Source of the DNA: Bifidobacterium cuniculi
GTDB lineage: Bacteria > Actinomycetota > Actinomycetes > Actinomycetales > Bifidobacteriaceae
Assembly (NCBI RefSeq): GCF_000741575.1
Contig: NZ_JGYV01000001.1
Location: 1 to 64,000 of the forward strand
Length of the DNA: 64,000 nucleotides
Reading direction: 5' to 3'
In this document: piece after piece, positions 32,404 to 39,982 of the stretch
Layout of the letters: each line of letters starts with the position of its first letter
How positions within the stretch are numbered: position 1 is the first letter of the stretch
Notes under the pieces: generated by a model
What the model was told of the DNA's origin: nothing
The model's input: the letters and a program-made list of their open reading frames with translations, nothing else
Databases searched by the model: none
Program-made: the position numbers and the translations under genes

Positions 32404-33957
32404 TCAGTGGTTCAGCTTGGCTTGCAGGAGGTCAAGGCCGGTGGTGCCGATGGCCTCGCTCTTGGAGAAGACCCCTTTCTTGAAGGCGGTGGTGGTCTTG
32501 CGGTGGAAGAGCGGGTAGATGGGCACTTCCTCGGCGATCACGTCGTAGCACTGGTTCCAGTACTTCTGGCGTTCCTCGTCGGTCTTGGCGGCGATGGCCT
32601 TGTCCATGAGCTCGTGGAGCTTCTTGTAGCCGTCGGTGCCGTACCAGAAGGTGCGCTGGCGGGTCCAGGTGTTGTCGCCGTAGAACCAGTTCATGAGCAG
32701 GTCGGCGTCGTTGCCGAACACGCTCGGGTCGCCGGCGACGAGGGCCATGGAGAAGTCCGCGTCGTCCTTGTCGGTGATGTTGGGGTACAGGGCGGAGGAG
32801 GCCATGGACTGCAGGTCGACTTCCATGCCGATCTCGGCGAGGTCGTTCTTGATCTGCGGGGCCAGCTGGGTGATCCAGGACTGGTCGGTGGAGTAGAGGG
32901 TGAACTTGACCTTGTCGGTGACGCCGGCTTCCTTGAGCAGTTCCTTGGCCTTCTCCACGTCGCGGGTGTAGACCGTGGAGGCCTCGTGGTAGGCGGGGTA
33001 TTCCTCGATGAGGTAGCTGGTGGTGGGCGTGGCCTGGCCAGACATCTGGTTGTCGATGAGCTGCTGGGCGTCGATTGCGTAGAACACCGCCTGGCGCACC
33101 TTCGGGTCGTCGAAGGGGGCCTTCTTGGTGTTGAACATGATGTAGGGGGCGTTGAAGGCCTGGACGGTCTTGAGGTCGGCGCGCTTGGAGAGCACGTCGA
33201 AGGCGAGGGTGGGCACGAGCTCCATGACGTCGACCTTGCCGGTCTGCATGGCGGTGACGCGTGCGGTGTCGTCCACGGCCACGTTCCACACCATGTTCTT
33301 GCACTGGGCGGGGTATTCGCCGTTGTACAGGTCGTTCCTCACGAAGGTGACCTTCTGGTCCGTGATGCTCGCGTACTTCCAGGGGCCCGAGCCGGTGGGC
33401 ATCGAGGTCAGCCGGTCCTTGTCCATGTCGGCCGGGGCGACCTTGATGAGGGCGAGGCGTTCCTTGAAGGCGGGGAAGGCGTACTTGAGCCTGAAGGTGA
33501 CCTGGTTGTCGCCCTTGGGCTCGACCGTGTCGATGAAGTCGAGCATCGGCACGTACAGGCCGCCCTCGGCGGTGGAGCGCTTCCAGGACTCGACGACGTC
33601 CTCGGGGGTGACGTCGGTGCCGTCCGAGTACTTGGCGCTGTCACGCAGGGTGACCACGTACTCGGTGTCGGAGACCTGCTCCGGCTCGCCCTTGGCGAGC
33701 GCGTTGTACATGGAGTAGTCGGAGTAGTTGAAGGCGTAGAGCGGTTCGACCACGTACCAGTTGGCGGACATGGCGAGGGCGCTGGAGGTGGAGTTGGGGT
33801 TGAAGTCGCGGCTGGCATAGGCGGCTTCAGCGGTGATGGTGTCCGTCACCGAGGTGCCGCTGGTCGCCTGTTGGCTGCCGCACGCGCCGAAGGCCAGGGC
33901 GCCGAGGGCGCCGATGAGCGTCGCGGCCGCTGCCTTGAGTATCTTTGTGCGCTTCAT
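32404..33957 (-). CDS. Solute-binding lipoprotein of the peptide/nickel family, probable sialic-acid binder
   Basis: A 517-residue SBP_bac_5 family binding lipoprotein. The signal peptide ends with the lipobox GACG (Cys about 25), then the mature protein starts SQQATSG. Class features include YVVEPLYAFNYSDYS, the LRDSAKYSDGTDVTPEDVVESWKR stretch (read in two blocks), TGSGPWKY and DDPKVRQAVFYAID. This family binds peptides but several members take oligosaccharides or sialic acid. Cluster context and B. breve precedent suggest N-acetylneuraminate. First gene of the minus arm; its start ATG 33957 follows AAGGAAAG, and its promoter carries the NanR-like palindrome at 34034-34048. Confidence 0.92.
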   Translation of the reverse strand: MKRTKILKAAAATLIGALGALAFGACGSQQATSGTSVTDTITAEAAYASRDFNPNSTSSALAMSANWYVVEPLYAFNYSDYSMYNALAKGEPEQVSDTEYVVTLRDSAKYSDGTDVTPEDVVESWKRSTAEGGLYVPMLDFIDTVEPKGDNQVTFRLKYAFPAFKERLALIKVAPADMDKDRLTSMPTGSGPWKYASITDQKVTFVRNDLYNGEYPAQCKNMVWNVAVDDTARVTAMQTGKVDVMELVPTLAFDVLSKRADLKTVQAFNAPYIMFNTKKAPFDDPKVRQAVFYAIDAQQLIDNQMSGQATPTTSYLIEEYPAYHEASTVYTRDVEKAKELLKEAGVTDKVKFTLYSTDQSWITQLAPQIKNDLAEIGMEVDLQSMASSALYPNITDKDDADFSMALVAGDPSVFGNDADLLMNWFYGDNTWTRQRTFWYGTDGYKKLHELMDKAIAAKTDEERQKYWNQCYDVIAEEVPIYPLFHRKTTTAFKKGVFSKSEAIGTTGLDLLQAKLNH

Positions 33958-34027
33958 TGCTTTCCTTGCTTCATTGGAGGGATGGGGCAATGCTTGGGGG
34001 AAACGTCGTCGTTTCGAAGCCGGCTCC

Positions 34028-34056
34028 ATCGTAAGACATCAGATGTCTGATTGCAA
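34028..34056 (-). promoter_or_regulatory. Promoter of the importer operon with operator palindrome between -35 and -10
   Basis: On the minus strand TTGCAA (34056-34051, -35) is followed by exactly 17 nt and then TACGAT (34033-34028, -10). The 17-nt spacer contains the perfect palindrome AGACATC-A-GATGTCT (plus strand 34034-34048). A GntR/FadR-type repressor bound there would cover the promoter core, matching the encoded NanR. Confidence 0.7.
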
Positions 34057-34193
34057 ATCGGAATCGGTATTCCGTCTAGTCGTCTTGTGCGGAATGTGAC
34101 CAGCAGTTGCCGTTAAACGGTTCAGAAGTCCCAACGGAAACGTGTCGCAAGTTCTCTCACGGTGAAATAGTGAGCGCCAATATGCGAGTTCAG

Positions 34194-34222
34194 TTGTCTG
34201 TTGTCTGATGAATTGGTACAGT
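34194..34222 (+). promoter_or_regulatory. Promoter of the DUF4862-nanK-nanE operon with operator half-sites
   Basis: TTGTCT (34194-34199) and TACAGT (34217-34222) are spaced by 17 nt, a plausible -35/-10 pair 33 nt before the ATG. TTGTCTG is directly repeated (34194-34200, 34201-34207) and the second copy, TTGTCTGATG, resembles one half of the palindrome at 34034-34048 (GATGTCTGAT). Nothing else distinctive was seen in the rest of the 297-bp divergent region. Confidence 0.55.
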
Positions 34223-34254
34223 AGGGACAGGTATTCACGTTTCAAGGAGGAAAC

Positions 34255-35175
34255 ATGACCACCCCTCACTACGTCGTCGGGGCGTACGCCTCGCTTCCCG
34301 CCGACCGCGCCGCCCAGGAGGACTACTACGCGCTCCTCGGTGCGCAGCCCTGGATCGACGGCACCGAACTGCCCTTCCCCGGCGACCTCGCCGACCCCGC
34401 GACCCGTGCCTGGCTCGGTCGCCGGCTGCCCGCGCACTGGCACCACAACACCGTCACCCTCATCCCCGGCACCATGCAGCACGTCGGCCGCGCCCCCGGC
34501 TTCGGCCTGGCCAGCCCCCAGGAGGAAGGACGCCTCGCTGCCGTCCGTTTCGCCATGGACGCGCGCGACGCCATCGCCTCCCTCGCCGACGCCCGCGGTG
34601 CCAACGACGTCGCCTTCCTGGAAATCCACACCGCCCCCACCGCCCTCGCCGACCCAGACGCCATGCGCCGCTCCGTCGCCGAACTGCTCGGCTGGGACTG
34701 GCTCGGCGCGCGCCTCGTCATCGAACACTGCGACCGCCACGTCGATGGCCAGGCCCCCGAGAAGGGCTTCCTGCCCATCGAGGAGGAAGTCGCCATCGCC
34801 CAGGACGCCGGCATCGGCATCACCGTCAACTGGGGACGCAGCTGCGTCGAGGGGCGCGACGCCGCCCTGCCCGAGGCCCACATCCGTACCGCCGCCGATG
34901 CCGGCGTCCTGGCTGGCCTCATGTTCTCTGGCGCCGGCCCCGACGCCAGCCGCTACGGCTACCCCTGGATCGACGGCCACCTGCCCATGGCACCCGACGA
35001 ACCCGCCTCCTGGATGGACGCCGGCCGCATCGCCCACTGCGTCGCCGCCGCCGACGTGCCCGGCCTCGCCTACCTCGGCGCCAAGGTCTGCGTACCCGCC
35101 GACGCCGATCTCGACGCGCGCCTCGCCCACCTCGCCCACATCCATGACGCGGGCCTCCTTGGGGAGGCCGTGTGA
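34255..35175 (+). CDS. DUF4862-like protein in the sialic-acid cluster
   Basis: A 306-residue soluble protein that resembles the DUF4862 family, which is met in actinobacterial sialic-acid clusters. It has the look of a TIM-barrel of the sugar-isomerase/AP-endonuclease-like sort: VTLIPGTMQH, VAFLEIHTAP, LVIEHCDRH (possible metal-binding Glu-His-Cys-Asp), GIGITVNWGRS and LMFSGAGPD sit at strand ends. That suggests metal-dependent chemistry on a sugar or sugar acid, for example on a sialic-acid derivative such as an anhydro, lactone or O-acyl form; this is inference. AAGGAGG precedes ATG 34255 and the stop overlaps nanK (TGATG), so it is the first gene of the operon. Confidence 0.75.
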   Translation: MTTPHYVVGAYASLPADRAAQEDYYALLGAQPWIDGTELPFPGDLADPATRAWLGRRLPAHWHHNTVTLIPGTMQHVGRAPGFGLASPQEEGRLAAVRFAMDARDAIASLADARGANDVAFLEIHTAPTALADPDAMRRSVAELLGWDWLGARLVIEHCDRHVDGQAPEKGFLPIEEEVAIAQDAGIGITVNWGRSCVEGRDAALPEAHIRTAADAGVLAGLMFSGAGPDASRYGYPWIDGHLPMAPDEPASWMDAGRIAHCVAAADVPGLAYLGAKVCVPADADLDARLAHLAHIHDAGLLGEAV

Positions 35176-36110
35176 TGGCCACCTACCTCACCGTCGACCT
35201 CGGCGGCACCAAGATCGCCACCGGCTTCGTCACCCTCGACGACGCCGGGCAGGCTGCCCCCGTCGTCGAGGACCTGCGCTCCGTCCCCACCGAGGCGCCC
35301 CGCGGCGGCGACGACATCCTGCGCCGCCTTGCCGCCCTCGTCGCCGACCGCGTGCGCGACCGCGACGGGCTCGCGGGCGTGGGCATCGGCTCCGCCGGCG
35401 TCGTCGCCGACGGCACCATCATCTCCTCCACCGACCTCATCCCCGGCTGGACCGGCCAGCGCGTCGCCGAGACGCTGGCCGAGACCACCGGGCTGCCCGT
35501 CGGCATGGTCAACGACGTCGTCGCCCACGGCCTGGGCGAGGCACACCACGGCGCCGGCCGCGGCCATGCGCGCGTACTGTCCGTCGGCGTCGGCACCGGC
35601 ATCGGCGGCGCCATCATCGTCGACGGCCGTCCCGTCACCGGCGCGCACGCCGTCGCCGGCCACATCGGCCACATCGCACACGGCCTGGGCCGCGGCGTGC
35701 GCTGTTCCTGCGGCACCCTTGCCGGCCACATCGAACCCGTGGCCAGCGGCACCGGGCTGGCCACCCTCTACAACCTCATGAAGGACGACGCCGTGGCCGA
35801 GGTCGCCAGCGGCAAGGACGTCTCCGACCTGGCTGCCGCCGGCGACGCCTTCGCCACCGAGGTGATCGCACGCTCCGCACGCGCGCTCGGCGAGGCGCTC
35901 GGCGGGGCCGTCAACCTGCTCGACCCCGACGCCGTCGTCGTCTCCGGATCCGTCGCCGGCTCCGGCGCCCCGTGGTGGGACGCCCTGCGCGCCGGCTTCG
36001 CCGACGGCGCCATGGCGCTCACCCGCACCATCCCGCTGCTGCCCGGCGCGCTCGGCGGCGCCGCGCCCCTCGTCGGGGCGGCGGTCGCGGCCGCGCAGGC
36101 CGTCGGGTAG
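35175..36110 (+). CDS. nanK: ROK-family N-acetylmannosamine kinase
   Basis: A 311-residue ROK kinase, by context phosphorylating ManNAc to ManNAc-6-P with ATP. Motifs are DLGGTKIATG (phosphate loop), NDVVAHGLGE (catalytic Asp), GVGTGIGGAIIVDG and the ROK signature ending GHIGHIAHG. The structural zinc site reads CSCGTLAGHIE, where the usual CxCGxxGCxE third Cys is replaced by His with one residue added. Start ATG 35175 is coupled to the upstream stop (TGATG). It is followed, after 97 bp containing a 16-nt tandem repeat, by nanE. Confidence 0.9.
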   Translation: MATYLTVDLGGTKIATGFVTLDDAGQAAPVVEDLRSVPTEAPRGGDDILRRLAALVADRVRDRDGLAGVGIGSAGVVADGTIISSTDLIPGWTGQRVAETLAETTGLPVGMVNDVVAHGLGEAHHGAGRGHARVLSVGVGTGIGGAIIVDGRPVTGAHAVAGHIGHIAHGLGRGVRCSCGTLAGHIEPVASGTGLATLYNLMKDDAVAEVASGKDVSDLAAAGDAFATEVIARSARALGEALGGAVNLLDPDAVVVSGSVAGSGAPWWDALRAGFADGAMALTRTIPLLPGALGGAAPLVGAAVAAAQAVG

Positions 36111-36158
36111 CGGGCGGGCGGCCGGGCGGCCGCCGAACCGGGAACCGACGAACGGCAC

Positions 36159-36190
36159 ACGCACATCCCCAGATACGCACATCCCCAGAT
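36159..36190. repeat. 16-nt tandem duplication upstream of nanE
   Basis: ACGCACATCCCCAGAT is present twice head-to-tail (36159-36174 and 36175-36190), immediately before the nanE ribosome-binding site (ACAAGGAGT). A recent slippage duplication is the simplest explanation; a change in leader length could alter nanE translation slightly. Confidence 0.8.
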
Positions 36191-36207
36191 ACAAGGAGTC
36201 CCCCCCC

Positions 36208-36885
36208 ATGCACCCCATCATCGAGAAACTCAAGGGCGGCCTCGTCGTCAGCTGCCAGGCATACCCCGGCGAACCCATGCGCCACCCCGAGACCATGGCG
36301 CAGATGGCCATGGCAGCCGAGATCGGCGGCGCCGTCGGCATCCGCTGCCAGGGCTTGGCGGACATCGCCGCCATCAAGGGCCAGGTCAAGGTGCCCGTCA
36401 TCGGCATTTGGAAGGAAGGCGACGAAGGCATCTACATCACGCCCACCCTGCGCCACGCGCGCTGCTGTGCGAATGCCGGCGCGGACATCGTCGCCATCGA
36501 CGCCACCCGTCGGCTGCGCGCCGACGGCCTGACCTACGGGCAGACCGTGCGCGCGCTGCACGACGACGGCACGCTCGTCATGGCCGACTGCGGCAGCTTC
36601 GCCGACGCCGAACAGGCCGTCGAGGCGGGCACGGACGTCATCTCCACCACGCTCGCCGGCTACACCGGCGAGCGCGAGAAGACGGACGGCCCCGACTTCG
36701 AGCTGTTGAAGCAGATGATCGATGCCTTCCCCGACGTGCCCGTCATCTGCGAGGGGCGCATCCACACGCCCGCACAGCTCACCGCGGTGATGGAGGTCGG
36801 CGCGTGGGCGGCGGTGGTCGGCACCGCCATCACGCACCCCACCTCGATTGCCGGCTGGTTCCGCGATGCCCTGCCGGCGCACTGA
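36208..36885 (+). CDS. nanE: N-acetylmannosamine-6-phosphate 2-epimerase
   Basis: A 225-residue TIM-barrel NanE that converts ManNAc-6-P to GlcNAc-6-P, joining sialic-acid breakdown to the Nag pathway. Diagnostic blocks are GGLVVSCQAYPGEPMRHP, VGIRCQGLADI, PVIGIWKEGD (catalytic Lys), DIVAIDATRRLR, LVMADCGSFADA and ICEGRIHTPAQL. Length matches the family. AAGGAG lies upstream of ATG 36208 within the operon that starts at 34255. Confidence 0.97.
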   Translation: MHPIIEKLKGGLVVSCQAYPGEPMRHPETMAQMAMAAEIGGAVGIRCQGLADIAAIKGQVKVPVIGIWKEGDEGIYITPTLRHARCCANAGADIVAIDATRRLRADGLTYGQTVRALHDDGTLVMADCGSFADAEQAVEAGTDVISTTLAGYTGEREKTDGPDFELLKQMIDAFPDVPVICEGRIHTPAQLTAVMEVGAWAAVVGTAITHPTSIAGWFRDALPAH

Positions 36886-36900
36886 CCTGAGGAGACCGTC

Positions 36901-37737
36901 ATGCGCATCCTGCACGAACCGCTCGTCTCGCTCGACGGCACGCCGGCCGAGCTCGAGTGCTACCTGCTCGACAACTTCCCCGAGATCGAGGCCGACCGGC
37001 GGCGACCCTGCGTCGTCGTCGTGCCCGGCGGCGGCTACCTGGAGTGCTCGCCGCGCGAGATGGAGCCGATCGCCGTGCGCATGCTCGGCTACGGCTTCCA
37101 GGCCTGCGTGCTGCACTACTCGACCGCGCCGTCGTGCTTCCCCACGGCGCTGCACGAGCTGGCGAGCGCGGTGGCGATGGTGCGCGCGCATGCCGACGAC
37201 TGGCACATCGACCCGCATGCCGTCCTCGTGGGCGGCTTCTCCGCCGGCGGCCACCTGGCCGCCGACCTCGGCGTCGAATGGAACGGCGCGCTGCTCGCCG
37301 GCTTCGGCTTCGACGCCGAGGTGATCCGTCCCGACGGGCTCATGCTCGGCTACCCGGTGCTCAGCGCCGGCGAGCATGCGCACCGGCCCAGCTTCGAGCG
37401 GCTGCTCGGCGGCCGCGCCGACGACCCTGCGGCGCGCGAGGCGGTCTCGATCGAGCTGCGGGCGACGGCCGCCTTTCCGCCGACCTTCCTCTTCCACACC
37501 ATGACCGACGCCACCGTGCCGGTGGCCAACTCGCTGCTGCTGGTGGAGGCGCTGCGCCGCGCCGGCGTGAGCGTGGAGGCACACCTGTTCCCCACGGGGC
37601 GGCACGGCGTGGCCCTGGGCACGCCCGAATCCATGTATGCCGACGGCACCGGCGTGGAGGAGTGCGTGCAGGTGTGGCCCGACCTGTTCCGCGACTGGGT
37701 GGGACGGTTGGTGGACAGCCGTTCCACCCACAGATAA
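36901..37737 (+). CDS. Alpha/beta-hydrolase carbohydrate acetylesterase-like enzyme
   Basis: A 278-residue esterase of the BD-FAE/acetyl-esterase group of alpha/beta hydrolases. The oxyanion loop is VVPGGGYLE, the nucleophile elbow GGFSAGGH, the acid in TMTDATVPV and the His in PTGRHGVAL. No signal peptide, so intracellular. It lies 15 nt after nanE, preceded by GAGGAGACC. It is the third esterase in this cluster and of a different fold from the two SGNH enzymes. A role in removing O-acetyl groups from sialic acids or ManNAc is inferred from position. Its stop codon overlaps a probable NanR site. Confidence 0.88.
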   Translation: MRILHEPLVSLDGTPAELECYLLDNFPEIEADRRRPCVVVVPGGGYLECSPREMEPIAVRMLGYGFQACVLHYSTAPSCFPTALHELASAVAMVRAHADDWHIDPHAVLVGGFSAGGHLAADLGVEWNGALLAGFGFDAEVIRPDGLMLGYPVLSAGEHAHRPSFERLLGGRADDPAAREAVSIELRATAAFPPTFLFHTMTDATVPVANSLLLVEALRRAGVSVEAHLFPTGRHGVALGTPESMYADGTGVEECVQVWPDLFRDWVGRLVDSRSTHR

Positions 37738-37752
37738 GACATCTGATAACAT
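37735..37752. promoter_or_regulatory. Candidate NanR operator upstream of nanR
   Basis: TAAGACATCTGATAACAT shares TAAGACATC exactly with the left side of the palindrome region at 34032-34040 and continues with an imperfect inverted half. It starts at the stop codon of the esterase gene, 170 bp before nanR, consistent with autoregulation. Confidence 0.5.
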
Positions 37753-37923
37753 AGTGGGTGCAAGGGGATGTCCGGCACGGCACCCGGTGGCCTGCCGGAC
37801 GCCCGGCACCTACGCCGGGCACCGCCAGGACATCGCCGGGAGACCACGACCTTGACCATCTACGATCCACGTACGGGCATGGACGCAAGTGCCCATACGA
37901 CCAGTACTCAACGAGGAGCCATC

Positions 37924-38739
37924 ATGCAAGTCGGTACCTTCGACGACATCCGCACGCGCATCGCGTCCTTTGCCGCCGTGGTGCCGCCGTCCGCATCGTC
38001 CGGTGCGGTGGCGCGCCCCGCGGTCCTGCAGACGCCCAGCCGCTGCGAGGCGGCCATGGACGCCATCAAGTCCTACATCATCCGCAAGGGGCTGCGCCCA
38101 GGCGACCCCCTGCCCAACGAGGCGACGCTGTGCGAGGAGCTGGGCGTCTCCAGGTCCTCGGTGCGCGAGGCCGTGCGCAAGCTCGAGGCCCTGCACATTG
38201 TGTCCGTGGTGCACGGCAAGGGCATGTTCGTGGGCGACCTCTCCCTGGAGCCCCTGGTGGAGACCCTGAGCTTCCGCGCCATGACGGGCGGCATGGCCGA
38301 GATGGGCGAGCTGCGCGACGTGATCCAGGTGCGCCGGATCCTCGACCTGGGCGTCTCCGAGCAGGTGGTGGACGCCATGCGCGGCACCGAGCAGCCGCGC
38401 CTGCTGGAACTGGCCGAGCAGATGGCCATGAATGCCGCGATGCACGAGACCTTCCTCGAGGCGGACATCGAGTTCCACGCCATCATGCACCGTGCCTCCG
38501 GCAACGTGGTCCTCTCCCAGCTGGCCGACAGCCTATGGCTGGTGCACATGGCGATCCTGCCGCAAATCGGCCTGTCCGTGAGCGAGGACCTCATGCAAAG
38601 CGCCGAGTCCCACCGCGTGATGGTCGAGGCCGCCATGGCCGGCGACCTCGAGCGCTACCGCCAGGTCGTCATCGACCACTACCGCCCAATCGAGGGCATT
38701 GTGGAGACGTACCTGAAGGAGCACGGGGCCTTGGAATAG
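37924..38739 (+). CDS. nanR: GntR/FadR-family transcriptional regulator of sialic-acid genes
   Basis: A 271-residue GntR regulator of the FadR subfamily. An unusual 50-residue N-terminal leader precedes the winged helix (AMDAIKSYIIRKGLRPGDPLPNEATLCEEL, then GVSRSSVREAVRKLEALHIVSVVHGKG). The FCD effector domain follows, with metal/ligand residues in RRILDLGVSE, EADIEFHAIMHRAS and AESHRVMVEA. By analogy with the B. breve NanR it should repress the nan-nag genes and be released by sialic acid or a derivative. GAGGAG precedes ATG 37924; upstream in-frame codons back to 37768 are judged untranslated. Candidate operators at 34034, 34194 and 37735 fit a single autoregulated repressor. Confidence 0.9.
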   Translation: MQVGTFDDIRTRIASFAAVVPPSASSGAVARPAVLQTPSRCEAAMDAIKSYIIRKGLRPGDPLPNEATLCEELGVSRSSVREAVRKLEALHIVSVVHGKGMFVGDLSLEPLVETLSFRAMTGGMAEMGELRDVIQVRRILDLGVSEQVVDAMRGTEQPRLLELAEQMAMNAAMHETFLEADIEFHAIMHRASGNVVLSQLADSLWLVHMAILPQIGLSVSEDLMQSAESHRVMVEAAMAGDLERYRQVVIDHYRPIEGIVETYLKEHGALE

Positions 38740-38807
38740 GCGGAGGTGACGTGCATGATGGCTGTCGCATGGAGCGCTGGGCTCCTATGCGGCACAGGCA
38801 TCGCGTG

Positions 38808-38984
38808 AGAAATTGTTCATTTTTCTGAACAAAATCCAGGACGCGGGCCGCGCCGGCGCGGCCCGTACGTACGTACGTACGTCGTACGTACGTACGTACG
38901 TACGTACGTACGTACGTACGTACGTACGTACGGCGCGCGCCCGGGCCCGCCCCAAGATTTTGTTCGAAAAAATGAACAATTTCT
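38808..38984. repeat. Hairpin repeat element containing a CGTA tract
   Basis: The left end starts AGAAATTGTTCATTTTTCTG and the right end finishes CGAAAAAATGAACAATTTCT, the same arms as the element at 27237-27324 but with a few mismatches. Between them are GC-rich blocks (GGGCCGCGCC, CGGGCCCGCC) and a 69-bp tetranucleotide tract. The element fills the gap between nanR and the convergent secreted-protein gene. Confidence 0.85.
38864..38932. repeat. (CGTA)16 simple sequence repeat
   Basis: Four CGTA units (38864-38879), one interrupted unit lacking A (38880-38882), and twelve more units (38883-38930) plus CG. The tract is fully self-complementary (GTAC and ACGT palindromes) so it can extrude as a hairpin. 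It is in non-coding DNA; the Arg-Thr-Tyr-Val repeats predicted in all frames are artefacts. Confidence 0.95.
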
Positions 38985-38999
38985 ATGTGCGGCAGTGCC

Positions 39000-39950
39000 T
39001 CAAGCCGTACGCGGGTTGCCGAACCAGCCGGTGTAGATCAGTGCGAAGTTGCGGTTGCCATAGGTCGAGCAGCCGTCCCCCTCGCCCGAGCCGGCTGCCA
39101 GGGCGGCGAGATTGGGCTGGTAGGGCGTGTAGATGTAGAGCAATGCCGTGGCCTTGTTCTCGATCCACACCTCGTCTCCGCCGCAAGAGGGGTCAGGGTT
39201 GAACTGCACGTAATTGAGCCGTCCCGCGGCGTACCCGTACTGTTCCTCGTACGCCTCGTAGTAACGGTAGCGTTCCGCCGCGCCGAAGACCTGCTCCACG
39301 AAGCCGGCGTACCGCGGGTCGCAGCTATCATCGTCCGGGCAGCTCAGGCCCATCGCCGCCTTGTACTGGAAGGCAATCGGATCGGTGGCGGTGACCAGCT
39401 GCTGTTCCTTCTGGAGCATGGTGAGCAGCACCTTGGGGGAGATGCCGCAGGAGGTGGCGGCGCCGGCGATGATTGCGGCCGCCTTCTCCTTGGTGCGCAC
39501 CTTGCCCTTGGCGTCCTTCGCCGGTACGTAGCCGTCGCACAGGTCGTCGGCGGCCCGTGTGGCGACGGTGAAGGTCTTCGTGTGCAGGCACTCCTTGCCG
39601 GTGCACGAAGCACCCTTCTCGTCGAGGAAGTCCTGGATTCCCTGTTCGTCCATCGAGTCGTCGTCGAAGAACTGGCCGTCGGAGATGATGTTGCCCGGGT
39701 CGAAGTCGTAGTCCTCGGTGAGCTCGACCTGGCGTGCCTTGGCCTGGGCAATCTCGGCGTGGAGCGTCAGCGCCCGCGCACCCAGGATGAACAGCGCGCC
39801 CGACGCGATGCACAGCGCCACCGCAATGGCCGCCATGACGGTGCGCGTGGCGGGGGAGCCGTGGACCCATCGGTCCTTCACGCGGCGCGTCCACGGGGTG
39901 CCGCGGCCGTGCCGACTGGTGCTTTTCCGGATGTCACGGGATGTCCCCAT
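39000..39950 (-). CDS. Secreted/membrane-anchored protein with lysozyme-like helical domain
   Basis: A 316-residue protein. A basic cytoplasmic stretch (about 35 residues) is followed by one hydrophobic helix (TVMAAIAVALCIASGALFIL) and an extracytoplasmic region. FDPGNIISDGQFFDDDSM and MDEQGIQDFLDEKG lead into a cysteine-containing module, then GISPKVLLTMLQKEQQLVTA, YKAAMGLSC and YAGFVEQVFGAAERYRYYEAYE. The order of a KVLL-x-MLQKEQ helix with Glu followed by a helical bundle recalls lytic transglycosylase/muramidase-like proteins common in actinobacteria. I cannot confirm catalytic residues. Six or more cysteines suggest disulfides. ATG 39950 follows GGAAAGGACGGA. It is 32 nt downstream of hrpA and could be co-transcribed. 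Confidence 0.75.
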   Translation of the reverse strand: MGTSRDIRKSTSRHGRGTPWTRRVKDRWVHGSPATRTVMAAIAVALCIASGALFILGARALTLHAEIAQAKARQVELTEDYDFDPGNIISDGQFFDDDSMDEQGIQDFLDEKGASCTGKECLHTKTFTVATRAADDLCDGYVPAKDAKGKVRTKEKAAAIIAGAATSCGISPKVLLTMLQKEQQLVTATDPIAFQYKAAMGLSCPDDDSCDPRYAGFVEQVFGAAERYRYYEAYEEQYGYAAGRLNYVQFNPDPSCGGDEVWIENKATALLYIYTPYQPNLAALAAGSGEGDGCSTYGNRNFALIYTGWFGNPRTA

Positions 39951-39982
39951 GGGTTCCGTCCTTTCCGTGGCGTTATGCATGT

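Noticed and set aside
38864-38932. CRISPR-like array
   Set aside because: The repeats are a 4-nt perfect tandem with no spacers and no cas genes nearby.
38785-39202. Open frames encoding Arg-Thr-Tyr-Val repeats over the CGTA tract
   Set aside because: They result from the tetranucleotide repeat being open in all frames; there is no ribosome-binding site and no conserved flanking domain.
39950-39980. Upstream start (39980) for the secreted protein next to hrpA
   Set aside because: The extra ten residues (MHNATERTEP) cover the purine-rich GGAAAGGACGGA that serves as ribosome-binding site for ATG 39950.
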